This document shows positions 17,387-27,036 of a stretch of DNA of 64,000 nt, piece after piece. The DNA comes from Bacteroidales bacterium (GTDB taxonomy: Bacteria; Bacteroidota; Bacteroidia; Bacteroidales; UBA932): positions 31,292 to 95,291 of the forward strand of contig JAFQHE010000043.1 in assembly GCA_017398125.1 (NCBI GenBank), given 5' to 3'. The position numbers and the translations under genes were made by a program. The notes beneath the pieces are model-generated. The model saw nothing but the letters and a program-made list of their open reading frames with translations, had not been told where the DNA came from and did no database searches. Position 1 is the stretch's first letter. The number at the start of each line of letters is the position of its first letter.

Positions 17387-18400
17387 ATGGAATTTTCTTT
17401 TATGACATTGGGGACGGCTTCGGCCCTCCCCACTGCCAATAGATATCCAAGCGCTCACATCCTTACGGTTCGTGAGCGTTTGTTTTTGATAGACTGCGGA
17501 GAGGGCGCTCAGATGCAGCTCAGAAAAGCTGGGATATCCATTGCCAGAATTGACCATATTTTTATATCACACCTTCATGGAGACCATATTTTTGGCCTCT
17601 TTGGTCTTCTTTCGACATTGGCCATGATGGGAAGAACAGCTCCGCTCTATATTTATGCACCATATAAGATGGAGGTTGTTCTGGAATTTTTCAGAGAACA
17701 TTTTGGTGAAGGTATAAAGTACGAGATTGTTCATAAACCTATAAGATGTCAGGAGCCGACAATGGTTCTTGATGTGAAAAATATTGAGGTTTATGCTCTC
17801 CCTTTGCAGCATAGGGGGGAGACCTACGGCTATATCTTCAAGGAGAAGATGCCTCAGAGAAATATCCATAAGCATCTTATCGAGCCCTACAAATTGAGCC
17901 TTTATGAGATTGCTCGTCTGAAGGAGGGGCAGGATGTAAGACGTGTTGTTTCACTTGATGAGGAGTCCGGTAATGGTCAGGAGCAGGAAACTGTTAATAA
18001 TTCAGAAATATATGACAAAGTTGAATATGAGCAACTGTTGAAATCTGATGAGTTTACCTATCTCCCATATAAGCCCAGATCATTTGCATATTGTTCAGAC
18101 ACTGCCCCCTTTGATCAGTTGTCTGAATGGGTAAAAGGTGTTGATCTGTTGTATCACGAAGGAACCTATGGTTCTGAATTGGCAGATATGGCAAAGAGTA
18201 CATTTCACTCTACCTCAAGTGATGCTGCAAGATGTGCCTTTAAAGCGGCCGTTGGGAAGTTGGTTATAGGACACTATTCATCGAGATATAAGAGCATAGA
18301 TCCTTTAGTTGAAGAGGCCAGAAAAATATTTTCAGAGACATATCCTGCAAAAGAGGGCGCGAAATTTGATATACCACTTATAAAATCAAACATTAATTGA
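17387..18400 (+). CDS. rnz: Ribonuclease Z
   Basis: Metallo-beta-lactamase-fold endonuclease that trims tRNA 3' ends (337 residues). The zinc motif HLHGDHIFGL is present, as are the early GTASALPTANRYPSA and DCGEGAQMQLRKAG segments and the C-terminal SDTAPF, HEGTY and FHSTSSDAA motifs that supply remaining ligands. ATG at 17387 is chosen over the in-frame TTG at 17384. A Gln/Glu-rich stretch (about residues 190-210) is an insertion relative to E. coli. It forms a likely unit with rpsA. Confidence 0.94.
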   Translation: MEFSFMTLGTASALPTANRYPSAHILTVRERLFLIDCGEGAQMQLRKAGISIARIDHIFISHLHGDHIFGLFGLLSTLAMMGRTAPLYIYAPYKMEVVLEFFREHFGEGIKYEIVHKPIRCQEPTMVLDVKNIEVYALPLQHRGETYGYIFKEKMPQRNIHKHLIEPYKLSLYEIARLKEGQDVRRVVSLDEESGNGQEQETVNNSEIYDKVEYEQLLKSDEFTYLPYKPRSFAYCSDTAPFDQLSEWVKGVDLLYHEGTYGSELADMAKSTFHSTSSDAARCAFKAAVGKLVIGHYSSRYKSIDPLVEEARKIFSETYPAKEGAKFDIPLIKSNIN

Positions 18401-18419
18401 CGGTAATGGTTATAATGTT

Positions 18420-20087
18420 ATGGTTAAGTATTCTACAAAACAGTTTGATATGATAAGAAATTTTATGTCAAGTATCAATTTAAGAAACTTTTCAAAGTTG
18501 CTTGCAACTCTTGTTACAAGTATTCTCTTTACTGTCATTCCAAATATCTCCTCTGCTCAGTTCGGCATTGTTGACCCAAAGGAACAGCAGCTTGAAGAGG
18601 CTGTGGGAAAGGTAGGACAGACTCTGTTCAATATCAACAAATATTATTTGGATACTGTTAATTTTAAAGGTATATCTGAAGAGCTTGTTAAGAGTGTTAT
18701 TGCCAAATTGGATCCTCATTCATCTTATATCTCTGCAGAGGATGTAAAGGCCATGAATGAGCCTCTTGAGGGTAATTTTGATGGTATAGGAGTTGAATTT
18801 GCCTTGATAAATGATACTCTTACAATTCAGGCGACGGTTCCTGGTGGACCGAGTGAAAAGGTCGGAATAAAGGCAGGTGACAAGATTGTTAAGGTTGATG
18901 GTGAGATAATTGCGGGTACCGGGCTTACAATAGAGAGAGTACACAAATATTTAAGGGGACCGAAAGGTACTAAAGTTACTGTTGGAGTTGTAAGAAAGGG
19001 AAGTGATGCCCAGAATATTGATTTTGTAATTACACGTGATAAGATTCCTTTGAACAGTGTAGATGCAGCTTATGAGATAGAGCCTGGAATTTTATATATC
19101 AAATTGAGCAGGTTTGCAGCAACATCATACCAGGAGATTATGAAATTCATTCTTACTCATCAGGGGGAGAGAAATGGGTTGATCCTTGATTTGAGGGGAA
19201 ATGGCGGTGGCTATCTTCTTGCTGCACTTCAAATTGCAAACGAGTTTCTTGATCAGGGGCAATTGATGCTCTATACAGAGGGCCGTACAGTGAGACGTAT
19301 GAGCGAGTATGCGAATGGCCGCGGACTCTTAACTGATATTCCTGTTGTTGTGCTGATTGATGAAAATTCTGCCTCTGCAAGTGAAATTGTCTCAGGTGCA
19401 ATACAGGATTGGGACAGAGGCACCATTGTAGGCCGCAGATCATTCGGAAAGGGACTTGTTCAGCAACAATTTGACCTTTTTGACGGCTCTCAGTTAAGAT
19501 TGACAGTTGCCCGTTACCATACACCAAGCGGAAGGGTAATTCAGTCTCCGTATGAGCAGGGTAAGGCCGAGGATTATTATAAGGCTTTCTACGACAGATA
19601 TGAAAAGGGTGAAACCTTCAGCAAGGATAGCATTCATTTCCCTGATTCTTTAAAATTCAAGACATTGCGTCTTGGCCGTACCGTATACGGCGGAGGCGGC
19701 ATTATGCCGGATCTCTTCATACCTGCAGATACAAGCCACTATACTCCATTCTTTGGAGAGATTGTCCGTAAAGGTCTTCTTGCAGATTTTGTAAACAGTT
19801 ATGTAGACAATAACAGAGAGCAGCTTCAAAAGAGGTACAAAACATCATCGCAATTTATTGCTTCTTTTGATGTAACACCAAAATTGTTTGACCAGTTCCT
19901 TGCTCTTTGCAAGAGTAAGGGGGTTGAGCCTGTCGGGCAGGCGTTGGAAATTTCTGGTCCGGAGCTGAAAAAATATATAAAAGCCTATATTATAAGAAAT
20001 CTATTTGACTTTAATGAGTATATAAGATTTCTCAATACTGATGATATTGAAGTGGAAAAAGCCCTTGAGATTGTCAAGGGCCATTAG
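18420..20087 (+). CDS. C-terminal processing peptidase (S41 family)
   Basis: Periplasmic PDZ protease of the CtpA/Prc type, which trims or degrades exported proteins from their C-termini. After an N-terminal signal segment ending near NISSAQ, residues about 95-190 hold the PDZ domain (GIGVEF, GIKAGDKIVKVDG). The catalytic core follows: Ser319 within SASASE and Lys344 in FGKGLVQ, 25 residues apart as in E. coli Prc. The tail is helical. The start at 18420 gives a long N-region; ATG at 18450 would give a more typical signal peptide. It lies 19 bases after rnz and converges on the TSCPD gene. Confidence 0.93.
   Translation: MVKYSTKQFDMIRNFMSSINLRNFSKLLATLVTSILFTVIPNISSAQFGIVDPKEQQLEEAVGKVGQTLFNINKYYLDTVNFKGISEELVKSVIAKLDPHSSYISAEDVKAMNEPLEGNFDGIGVEFALINDTLTIQATVPGGPSEKVGIKAGDKIVKVDGEIIAGTGLTIERVHKYLRGPKGTKVTVGVVRKGSDAQNIDFVITRDKIPLNSVDAAYEIEPGILYIKLSRFAATSYQEIMKFILTHQGERNGLILDLRGNGGGYLLAALQIANEFLDQGQLMLYTEGRTVRRMSEYANGRGLLTDIPVVVLIDENSASASEIVSGAIQDWDRGTIVGRRSFGKGLVQQQFDLFDGSQLRLTVARYHTPSGRVIQSPYEQGKAEDYYKAFYDRYEKGETFSKDSIHFPDSLKFKTLRLGRTVYGGGGIMPDLFIPADTSHYTPFFGEIVRKGLLADFVNSYVDNNREQLQKRYKTSSQFIASFDVTPKLFDQFLALCKSKGVEPVGQALEISGPELKKYIKAYIIRNLFDFNEYIRFLNTDDIEVEKALEIVKGH
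20057..20082 (-). terminator. Terminator for the minus-strand TSCPD/ispG unit, inside the S41 gene
   Basis: On the minus strand, a perfect 8-bp stem (GCCCTTGA with TCAAGGGC, 5-base loop; 20062-20082) runs into TTTTT (20057-20061). It lies within the last codons of the convergent protease gene. Confidence 0.7.
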
Positions 20088-20134
20088 CTTTCATGTATTT
20101 ATCAATGAGAGTTCAGAGACTTTTACAGTCAATA

Positions 20135-20422
20135 CTATAGAAAATTCTTAAGGGCTTGGGCGAGCTGGTCCGGGCAGGAGGTACTCTTCTGCCCGCATCT
20201 GATGCCTTCCAGTCTTTTTATTGCCTCCTCTACCTTCATGCCTTTCACAAGGGCGCCAATTCCTTGAGTGTTACCGCTGCATCCCATGAAGTAAGCTACA
20301 TTAACTATTGTCTTGTTTGTGTCAACCTCAATTTTAATTAGTCTTGAACATACACCTTGTGGTATATATTCAATTGTTCTTGTGCCTTGTGGTGTAGTAT
20401 TGTCGTACGCTATTTGATTCAT
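20135..20422 (-). CDS. TSCPD domain protein (TIGR03905 family)
   Basis: Small conserved protein of 95 residues from the ATG at 20422. The defining STSCPDQLAQAL motif is near the C-terminus, with CSRLIKIEVD and MGCSGNTQGIGALVKGM before it. The TSCPD domain also occurs at the C-terminus of some ribonucleotide reductases; stand-alone copies have no proven role, though the three conserved cysteines suggest metal or redox chemistry. An upstream in-frame ATG at 20458 would add 12 basic residues and is less likely. It lies downstream of ispG in the same direction. Confidence 0.85.
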   Translation of the reverse strand: MNQIAYDNTTPQGTRTIEYIPQGVCSRLIKIEVDTNKTIVNVAYFMGCSGNTQGIGALVKGMKVEEAIKRLEGIRCGQKSTSCPDQLAQALKNFL

Positions 20423-20474
20423 TTTGTTGATTTTATATCTGGTCTCTTTAATAGTCAAAGAAAATTAATCTGTT

Positions 20475-21878
20475 CTATTGTCTGTTTTTATTTGCATCAT
20501 TTTCAATCAGTTGGAGTAGTATGTCAATGGCTTCCTCCTGTGGAACCGAACGGTATACAGGCTCTTTCCCTCTGTAGATTGCAACCTTGCCGGCACCTTC
20601 TCCTACATATCCGTAATCTGCATCAGCCATCTCACCGGGGCCGTTTACAATACATCCCATAACAGCAATTCTCAACCCTTTGAGATGTTTTGTTTTCTCT
20701 TTCACTTTATTGAATGTCTCCTCAAGGTTGTATAGTGTCCTTCCGCAACCCGGACACGCAATATACTCAGGCTGAGTGAATTTTCGGCGTGCAGCCTGCA
20801 TAAGGTTCTCTTTGAACTCTTCGATTGCCTCTTTTGAGATTTCAACTGATGTCGTAGCAGATTCATTTGTGCCAGACTTTATCTCATCCCTCTGTATAAT
20901 TGTGCAGCTGACGTTAAAGTCATCTATCTTTTTGTCGAGCAGCAGCGGACCAAACAGGCATGAAGCCTTAATGATAAAACTGTTCCAGTCGCACTCAAAG
21001 AATTTGTATTCAGGTATTTTTACACCCGCTTCAAGCTGCTCATTTATTGCTTTAATGTCGCTCCAGTACTTCCCGACGGCCATCTCTTTTGCCATATATC
21101 CGGCAATAGTTTGTGCTGCCGGTATTTCATTTACGGGATTTTCTGTCAGTGAAACCCTTATTGTATCACCAATACCATCAGCAAGCAGTGCGCCTATGCC
21201 AACTGCAGATTTTATTCGTCCCATATCACCATTGCCGGCCTCAGTTACACCGAGGTGAATAGGAAACCGCATATCAAGCCTCTCCATCTCCTCTTTTAGC
21301 AATCTGTAAGCTGTAACCATTACTATTGTATTGCTGGCTTTAAGTGATATAACCACATTGTGAAAATCATTTTCAGCACACATTTTAAGCCACTCGATTG
21401 CAGCCTCTTTCATGCCGAGAGGTGTATCTCCATAAAGGTTGACTATCCTTTCACCAAGAGATCCGTGGTTCAATCCTATCCTGACAGCTGTATTATTGGC
21501 CTTGCAGACTTCAATGAATTTGGCAAACTGACTCTTTGCAACGGAGTGTTCTTTGGCAAAGTTGCCCGGATTTATCCTTACTTTGTCAGCAACTGATGCA
21601 ACAGCTATTGCAACATCTGAACTGAAGTGAACGTCTGCTACAAGGGGAATGTTATACCCTTTTTCTATAAGCTTGCGCTTGATCTCTTTCAATGCCTCTA
21701 CCTCTTTTAACCCCTGTGTTGTAAGCCTTACCATCTCAGCTCCTGCATCAGCCATCTCAATGCATTGCAATACAGATTTCTCTATCTCCTGGGTATGTGT
21801 ATTGCACATTGTCTGCACTACAATGGGAGCAGTGCCGCCTATTGTCAGACCATTTACTTTTACCTCTATAGTTTTCAT
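20475..21878 (-). CDS. ispG: 4-hydroxy-3-methylbut-2-enyl diphosphate synthase (compact three-domain form)
   Basis: [4Fe-4S] enzyme of the MEP isoprenoid pathway that turns MEcPP into HMBPP. Residues 1 to about 260 are the TIM barrel (VQTMCNTHT at the start; VRINPGN; NHGSLG). The C-terminal domain has the cluster ligands CPGCGRT and the MGCIVNGPGE motif with the conserved Glu. Two-domain bacterial IspG has about 360-380 residues, and the three-domain form of Bacteroidota, Chlamydiae and plants usually has 600 or more. This one has 467, so the middle insertion (about residues 265-370) is strongly reduced. All catalytic motifs are intact. Confidence 0.94.
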   Translation of the reverse strand: MKTIEVKVNGLTIGGTAPIVVQTMCNTHTQEIEKSVLQCIEMADAGAEMVRLTTQGLKEVEALKEIKRKLIEKGYNIPLVADVHFSSDVAIAVASVADKVRINPGNFAKEHSVAKSQFAKFIEVCKANNTAVRIGLNHGSLGERIVNLYGDTPLGMKEAAIEWLKMCAENDFHNVVISLKASNTIVMVTAYRLLKEEMERLDMRFPIHLGVTEAGNGDMGRIKSAVGIGALLADGIGDTIRVSLTENPVNEIPAAQTIAGYMAKEMAVGKYWSDIKAINEQLEAGVKIPEYKFFECDWNSFIIKASCLFGPLLLDKKIDDFNVSCTIIQRDEIKSGTNESATTSVEISKEAIEEFKENLMQAARRKFTQPEYIACPGCGRTLYNLEETFNKVKEKTKHLKGLRIAVMGCIVNGPGEMADADYGYVGEGAGKVAIYRGKEPVYRSVPQEEAIDILLQLIENDANKNRQ

Positions 21879-21960
21879 CTCTCTAATTAAACTAAATTAA
21901 CTGATAATTAACCAAATGCCTCCGATATAAGAGGTAACTTATACCAAGTGGACAACCCTC

Positions 21961-22725
21961 TTATCTTCCCAATCTGAAGAATACGCCAAAACTTATTAAA
22001 AGTTGGTTGGAGTGGGTATATGTCCATGCATCTTCTGAGTAGATTTTTGGGTCTACAAAGTATGACAATGCATATTTGTAGCTTGCCTCCAAGTGGAACT
22101 CAACGGGTTTGAGTACAAATGCAAGTCCGCCGCTGCCCATGATTCCGCAACCCAATTTGTTGGTTGTCTCCGGTATGCCATCTTCAATGTCAGTTGAGAG
22201 AATATAATATCCGTAAGGTCCCAAACCGACCATAATTCTCATTTTCCAGAAATCAACCCTGAATTGGGTCAGAAATGGAATTTGCACAGACTGGTATATC
22301 TGGTCATGTTCGTCAAACACATTTTCAGACTTTTCGTATAGGTGTGTGTATCCTATCTCATTATACTCAATACCGGTCTGTATACCGAAATAGGGCATAC
22401 TTTTCCATAGTGAGTGGTAGTATGTGTAGTAGATACCAAAATTTTTGGGAGTCTTGAAACTCTTGTGGTCTATATCCTGACTGAAACTTACATTTGAAAT
22501 GCCATATCCTGCCTTTACGCCGATAAGGTGTTGGCTCAATACAGAACTGTCCTTTATCTTTATAGTTGCATCTGCAAAAGAGTTCATGTCAAATTCTTTG
22601 TAAATATCAACCTTTTTTGTTGTATCGTTTGTTGTCTGAAGCTCTTTTCCGTTTTGCGTATTTTGCGCAAAGAGGCCTGTTGAGATGCCTAATAGCAGGA
22701 TTGCTGTTAATAGTATATTTTTCAT
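21961..22725 (-). CDS. Outer-membrane beta-barrel protein (porin-like)
   Basis: Predicted 8- to 10-stranded outer-membrane barrel of the OMP_b-brl type (254 residues). It has a clear signal peptide (MKNILLTAILLLGISTGLFAQ region) and alternating hydrophobic strands with aromatic ends (GIYYTYYHSLW, FGIQTGIEYNEIGY, MVGLGPYGYYIL), ending in GVFFRLGR with the penultimate aromatic zone typical of barrels. ATG at 22725 is chosen because the longer frame from 22791 overlaps the upstream gene and delays the signal peptide. It lies 13 bases after the Ig-like lipoprotein gene, so the two are probably co-expressed. Function unknown. Confidence 0.8.
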   Translation of the reverse strand: MKNILLTAILLLGISTGLFAQNTQNGKELQTTNDTTKKVDIYKEFDMNSFADATIKIKDSSVLSQHLIGVKAGYGISNVSFSQDIDHKSFKTPKNFGIYYTYYHSLWKSMPYFGIQTGIEYNEIGYTHLYEKSENVFDEHDQIYQSVQIPFLTQFRVDFWKMRIMVGLGPYGYYILSTDIEDGIPETTNKLGCGIMGSGGLAFVLKPVEFHLEASYKYALSYFVDPKIYSEDAWTYTHSNQLLISFGVFFRLGR

Positions 22726-22738
22726 TTGCTTATGCTTA

Positions 22739-24583
22739 TTATTTCTCTTCTGATCCCTTTTTGCCTGGATTGAAGAGTTCACGAACATCAATTGATTGTA
22801 TGAGGTCTGTTCTCTCTTCTATGGTAATTACAGTCTCGCCGTCGGGAAGAGTATAAAGACGTACCATTTCCGGTTGGCGTTTGTCAAGTATAGAACCAGG
22901 GTCAAGCAGCTCATTGCTGTTTTTGTCTTCAGTTATCCTTACTGAGTATTTGCCTTTGTCCAGATATGGGAATAGAAGTACACAATCATTTGTAATAATG
23001 AATTTCCTGTAGACTTTATCCCTCTTTTCACTTACCAGTTCAACTATATACCTTGCATTTACATTTGACATCTCGAGTGTCATAGAGCTGGCATTGTCTG
23101 AAGTCGGCAGTATAATCTTATTCTCAAGCGAGTCATTGGTAAAGTTGTTTACATCCATAAATACCTTCTCAGGAATCTTCAATATGTAGTCATTGCCGAC
23201 AACAAAAGGTGTCTCAGGTTTCAGAGTGTAGCGGCAGATATTCATACTGTCTTGAATGACGGTGAATTTTTCCTGGTTCTTTACACCTTTAGGTGTACTT
23301 GAAACAAGAGAGATTGTATCAAATCTTGCCTCAATCAGCGGCTCCTTGAATTCAAAAACGTAGCCATCCTGCTCTATAAATTTGGGATCGGCCTTTAATG
23401 TAAATTCAAGCAGATCTTTTCTGATAGTTCGTCCATCTTTGTCTTTCTGAGGTTTCTTGTCCTCTTCCTTTTCAATAGGAGGGGTAAGCTTGAGCACCTC
23501 GTCAGTAGGGACATTCTTGCCAAGCGTGTCTGTCTTGTGGTATCTGATATTGAGGGTAAGTGTGTCGCGCTCCTTGATATTGGTGTTCATCCAGAAGACA
23601 AGACTATCATTGGTCTGGTTGAACTGTTTTAGAATCTTATCATTGTCAACACCCTCAATCTCAAATTTTTCAATTATTGCATCCTGTGAATTGAACTTGA
23701 TGTATGCTCCACGTTTGCTGAACATCTTGTAGTTGGTAATATACTGCAGTGTTGTTCTCTCTTTGAACATATAAATTGTATATTCACTTGGTCTGGCAAG
23801 GCACTCCACTGTATCTTTCATACTGTACATACCCATTTGGGGTAGTCCGGGATGCATTACCGTTGTCGGTGTTTCCATAGAGTCAAGAAACCCGACCATC
23901 TCAGTACCTGAATCATATTTATGGTTGGCAATCTCATCCTTGAATGCGTAAATTGCATATGGAACAGGCTTCAGATTCCTGACACAGAAGTAGCCCCAGT
24001 CATCGCTTCTTGAGATGGCACTTGGCAGCGAGTTCATCATACATGAATCTGTTGGCTGTTCATAAAGAGCAACTGACACGCCTTTAACAGGAAGAAGTGT
24101 TTCGTTGTCAAGTATGGTGCCACTGATGAGCATTGAGTCAAGAGTATTGCCGGTAGAAAAGCTGTAGACATAATTTTCAATTGGATTGCCTTCATTGTTG
24201 TCGGCAAGCGATGAACCGAAATTAAGGGCATACGTCCTATTGCTGTCAAGATCTTCCGGAAATGTTATCACAACACTTTTGCCTTTAATTTTTGTTTTTG
24301 GAGCCTTTTGCTGTGGCGGTGAAAGAAAGATATTCTTGTTTGCCTCTTTCAACTGCACATATTCATTGAATGTCAATACAATTTGAGTCTTTACGGTAGG
24401 TACATTCCTTGAATTTGTATCGGGAATTGCAGCAATAATGACAGGCGGAATGGAGTCTTTTGGGCCACCTGTTGGCGCACCGCTTGTGTTGGCGCACGAC
24501 GAGGTATGCAGGCAGTATGCTGCTATCAATACAAATATTGAAAAATTTACAAGGTATCTCTTTATCGTCAATGGTCTCTTCAT
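22739..24583 (-). CDS. Ig-like (Big_5) domain lipoprotein
   Basis: Exported lipoprotein, 614 residues. The N-terminus has a hydrophobic segment followed by the lipobox-like HTSSC (Cys30) and then GAPTGGPKDSIPP, a start shared by a conserved Bacteroidota family. Residues about 45-145 are an Ig-like Big_5/SbsA-type domain (PPVIIAAIPDTNSRNV; FNEYVQLKEANKNIFLSPP). The rest is a chain of beta-sandwich domains, including a carboxypeptidase-regulatory-like one (GVSVALYEQPTD). It is likely anchored in the outer membrane. No enzymatic motif was found. It sits between the Rel/SpoT and barrel genes on the same strand. Confidence 0.82.
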   Translation of the reverse strand: MKRPLTIKRYLVNFSIFVLIAAYCLHTSSCANTSGAPTGGPKDSIPPVIIAAIPDTNSRNVPTVKTQIVLTFNEYVQLKEANKNIFLSPPQQKAPKTKIKGKSVVITFPEDLDSNRTYALNFGSSLADNNEGNPIENYVYSFSTGNTLDSMLISGTILDNETLLPVKGVSVALYEQPTDSCMMNSLPSAISRSDDWGYFCVRNLKPVPYAIYAFKDEIANHKYDSGTEMVGFLDSMETPTTVMHPGLPQMGMYSMKDTVECLARPSEYTIYMFKERTTLQYITNYKMFSKRGAYIKFNSQDAIIEKFEIEGVDNDKILKQFNQTNDSLVFWMNTNIKERDTLTLNIRYHKTDTLGKNVPTDEVLKLTPPIEKEEDKKPQKDKDGRTIRKDLLEFTLKADPKFIEQDGYVFEFKEPLIEARFDTISLVSSTPKGVKNQEKFTVIQDSMNICRYTLKPETPFVVGNDYILKIPEKVFMDVNNFTNDSLENKIILPTSDNASSMTLEMSNVNARYIVELVSEKRDKVYRKFIITNDCVLLFPYLDKGKYSVRITEDKNSNELLDPGSILDKRQPEMVRLYTLPDGETVITIEERTDLIQSIDVRELFNPGKKGSEEK

Positions 24584-24603
24584 TATTTTAAATTGAATTT
24601 AAT

Positions 24604-26919
24604 TTACTCTTTTATGTCTACTCTGGTAACACTTTCAACTCCTTTTGTATCCAGTATTCTTTTCATAATGTCATTAAGGTCTTCCGTATTGTGGACGTAT
24701 AGGTCTATATATCCTTCAAACACGCCGTCATGAGTCTCAAAATGGATTTTCCTGATATTTATGCTGAGTATGAGTGTAAGATATTTTGTTATGTCATTTA
24801 CAATTCCGATTCTGTCGATACCTTTAATCTCTATACGGGCAAGGAATGACAGAATTGTATGTTTGGTCCACTTGGCATTTACAATTTTACCGCCTTGCCA
24901 TGACGCAAGAGATATTGCTTTGGGACAAACCTTTTTATGGATTACCACCTCATTCTTGTCATCAAGAAAACCGATGATAGGATCTCCAGGAATTGGATTG
25001 CAACACTCAGCAACCTTGTATGACAAGGTACGGTCAAGTGGATTCTCCTGTAGAAGATAATCTTTTTTCTTGTCAATTTTTTTTGCCTGACTCTCCGGAT
25101 TGTTCTCTATGCTCTCATCAGTTTCACTCTCTTCCTCCTTATTGTTGTTGCCGAAGAAGAACTGCAAATTCCAGTACTTGACAAACTTGTTTTCGGTATT
25201 CTTTTTCAGAATCTTCTCAAGGTCACTCAAATCAATGAATCCTGCACCAATCTTTGTATACAATTCATCTTTGTTATTGAGGTTGTATGCAAGAAGCAAC
25301 TTCTTGAATACTCTGGTCTGTGGTGTCACACCCAAGTTTGCCAATGCTTTGTCAAGGATTATCTGTCCCTCTTTGATTGTGTTTTTTATATCTGCCTTCA
25401 AAGAGTCGTAAATAAAATTCTTTGCTTTGGATGTTGTGACAAAATCGAGCCACTCCCTTTTGGGCCTTTGGGTCTCTGCGGTAATGATCTCAACCTGGTC
25501 ACCATTTCTCAATTTTTGAGAAAGAGGTACAAGTTTGAGATTGACTTTGGCTGCAATGGCCTTGCTGCCTACCGCGGTATGTATGTAAAAGGCAAAATCA
25601 AGTGCCGTAGAGCCTTTTGGCAATTTCTTGGACTCTCCCTTAGGGGTGAATACATATATTTCTGCCGAGAGCAGCCCTGTATGGAACTTGTCAAGGAACT
25701 CAAGTGCGCTTACATCTGGGTTTTCAAGCACTTCGCGTACCATATTGAGCCAGTTGTCAAGTTCGTTTTCATTGCTCTTTGTGACACCCTTGTAACTCCA
25801 GTGTGCGGCGAGTCCCCGTTCGGCAATCTCATCCATTCTTCGGGAGCGTATCTGAACTTCCATCCAGGTCCCGACATTACTCATAAGGGTACAATGAAGA
25901 GCCTCATATCCGTTGGATTTCGGGCGTCCAACCCAGTCTCTCAATCTGTCGGGTTTTGATATATAGTTGGCTGATATAAGAGAGAATATGTCATAGCACT
26001 GCTGTCTCTCGGTAATGTCAAGCTTTGGTTCAAAGATGATCCTGATTGCAAAAAGATCATAAATCTGGTCAAATGAAACACCCTTGTTTATCATTTTTCT
26101 CCAGATGGAGTAGGGGGTCTTTGTCCTTTTCGTTATTTTGAACGTATAGCCCTCATGTTTGAGGATGGCGGCAATAGGCTCTATGAATTTGTCAATGTCG
26201 CCCTCCTTGTTCTGGCTGTAGATTGCTATTTTTTTTGTAATCTGGTTATATTCATCAGGTTGTCTGTATTTCAGCCAGATATTCTCCATCTCAGACTTTA
26301 TGCTGTATAAACCAAGTCTGTGGGCAAGAGGAATGAAAATATACATAGTTTCACTCAGAATCTTGTCCTTTTTCCGCTCGGGCATAGCTGCAATAGTCCT
26401 TAGGTTGTGCAACCTGTCGGCAAGTTTTATGAGAACAACCCTTACATCATCATTTAAGGTGAGAAGAATTCGTTTGAAATTTTCAGCCTGGAGTGATTTT
26501 TCCTCATTCTCGCTCATCTTTGCAAAAGATACACTCTCCCCTTTGTTGTGGCTGCCATCCATTGCAGACTTGATCTTTGTAAGACCGTCTACAAGTGAGG
26601 CAATCTTCTCGCCAAAGAGTCTTGATATATCTTCTGTGGTATATTCTGTATCTTCAACAATATCGTGCAGAAGAGCTGTGACAATTGATTTGTAGCCCAG
26701 ACCAATCTCCTGGACAACAATTCTTGCCACCGAAATGGGATGGATAATATAAGGTTCCCCTGAGCGTCTTCGCACTCCCTTGTGGGCTTCATTTGCAAAC
26801 TCAAAGGCTCTGATCACCTCTTCATACTCCTCGTCATTGGCGCACCTATTTCTGCTTGCCGCCCTCAAGGCTTCAAACTCACTCGCAATCAGTTTATTGT
26901 CTTCTTCTGTAAATGTCAT
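24604..26919 (-). CDS. Bifunctional (p)ppGpp synthetase/hydrolase (Rel/SpoT)
   Basis: Stringent-response enzyme, 771 residues, near the usual length. Domains in order: HD hydrolase (about 45-200, with ALLHDIVEDTEY and KLADRLHNLRT), RelA/SpoT synthetase (about 255-370, with RIIFEPK and GYEALHCTLM), TGS (about 425-490, YVFTPKGESKKLPKGSTALDFAFYIH), a helical region with a conserved CCNPIPGDPIIGF motif, and a C-terminal ACT domain. A low-complexity acidic stretch (EEESETDESIENN, about 610-622) precedes the C-terminal regulatory part. Both active sites appear intact. It heads a minus-strand run with the lipoprotein and barrel genes. Confidence 0.95.
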   Translation of the reverse strand: MTFTEEDNKLIASEFEALRAASRNRCANDEEYEEVIRAFEFANEAHKGVRRRSGEPYIIHPISVARIVVQEIGLGYKSIVTALLHDIVEDTEYTTEDISRLFGEKIASLVDGLTKIKSAMDGSHNKGESVSFAKMSENEEKSLQAENFKRILLTLNDDVRVVLIKLADRLHNLRTIAAMPERKKDKILSETMYIFIPLAHRLGLYSIKSEMENIWLKYRQPDEYNQITKKIAIYSQNKEGDIDKFIEPIAAILKHEGYTFKITKRTKTPYSIWRKMINKGVSFDQIYDLFAIRIIFEPKLDITERQQCYDIFSLISANYISKPDRLRDWVGRPKSNGYEALHCTLMSNVGTWMEVQIRSRRMDEIAERGLAAHWSYKGVTKSNENELDNWLNMVREVLENPDVSALEFLDKFHTGLLSAEIYVFTPKGESKKLPKGSTALDFAFYIHTAVGSKAIAAKVNLKLVPLSQKLRNGDQVEIITAETQRPKREWLDFVTTSKAKNFIYDSLKADIKNTIKEGQIILDKALANLGVTPQTRVFKKLLLAYNLNNKDELYTKIGAGFIDLSDLEKILKKNTENKFVKYWNLQFFFGNNNKEEESETDESIENNPESQAKKIDKKKDYLLQENPLDRTLSYKVAECCNPIPGDPIIGFLDDKNEVVIHKKVCPKAISLASWQGGKIVNAKWTKHTILSFLARIEIKGIDRIGIVNDITKYLTLILSINIRKIHFETHDGVFEGYIDLYVHNTEDLNDIMKRILDTKGVESVTRVDIKE

Positions 26920-27036
26920 TTAAAATTACCCCCAACGTCTTTTCTCTTCTCTATTTCGTAACAGTGTCATAGTTTTTACGACACTCTTTTTTCTCAAAAT
27001 ATATCATCATCTCTTGCAAAGTCTGTCGAGCAACTA

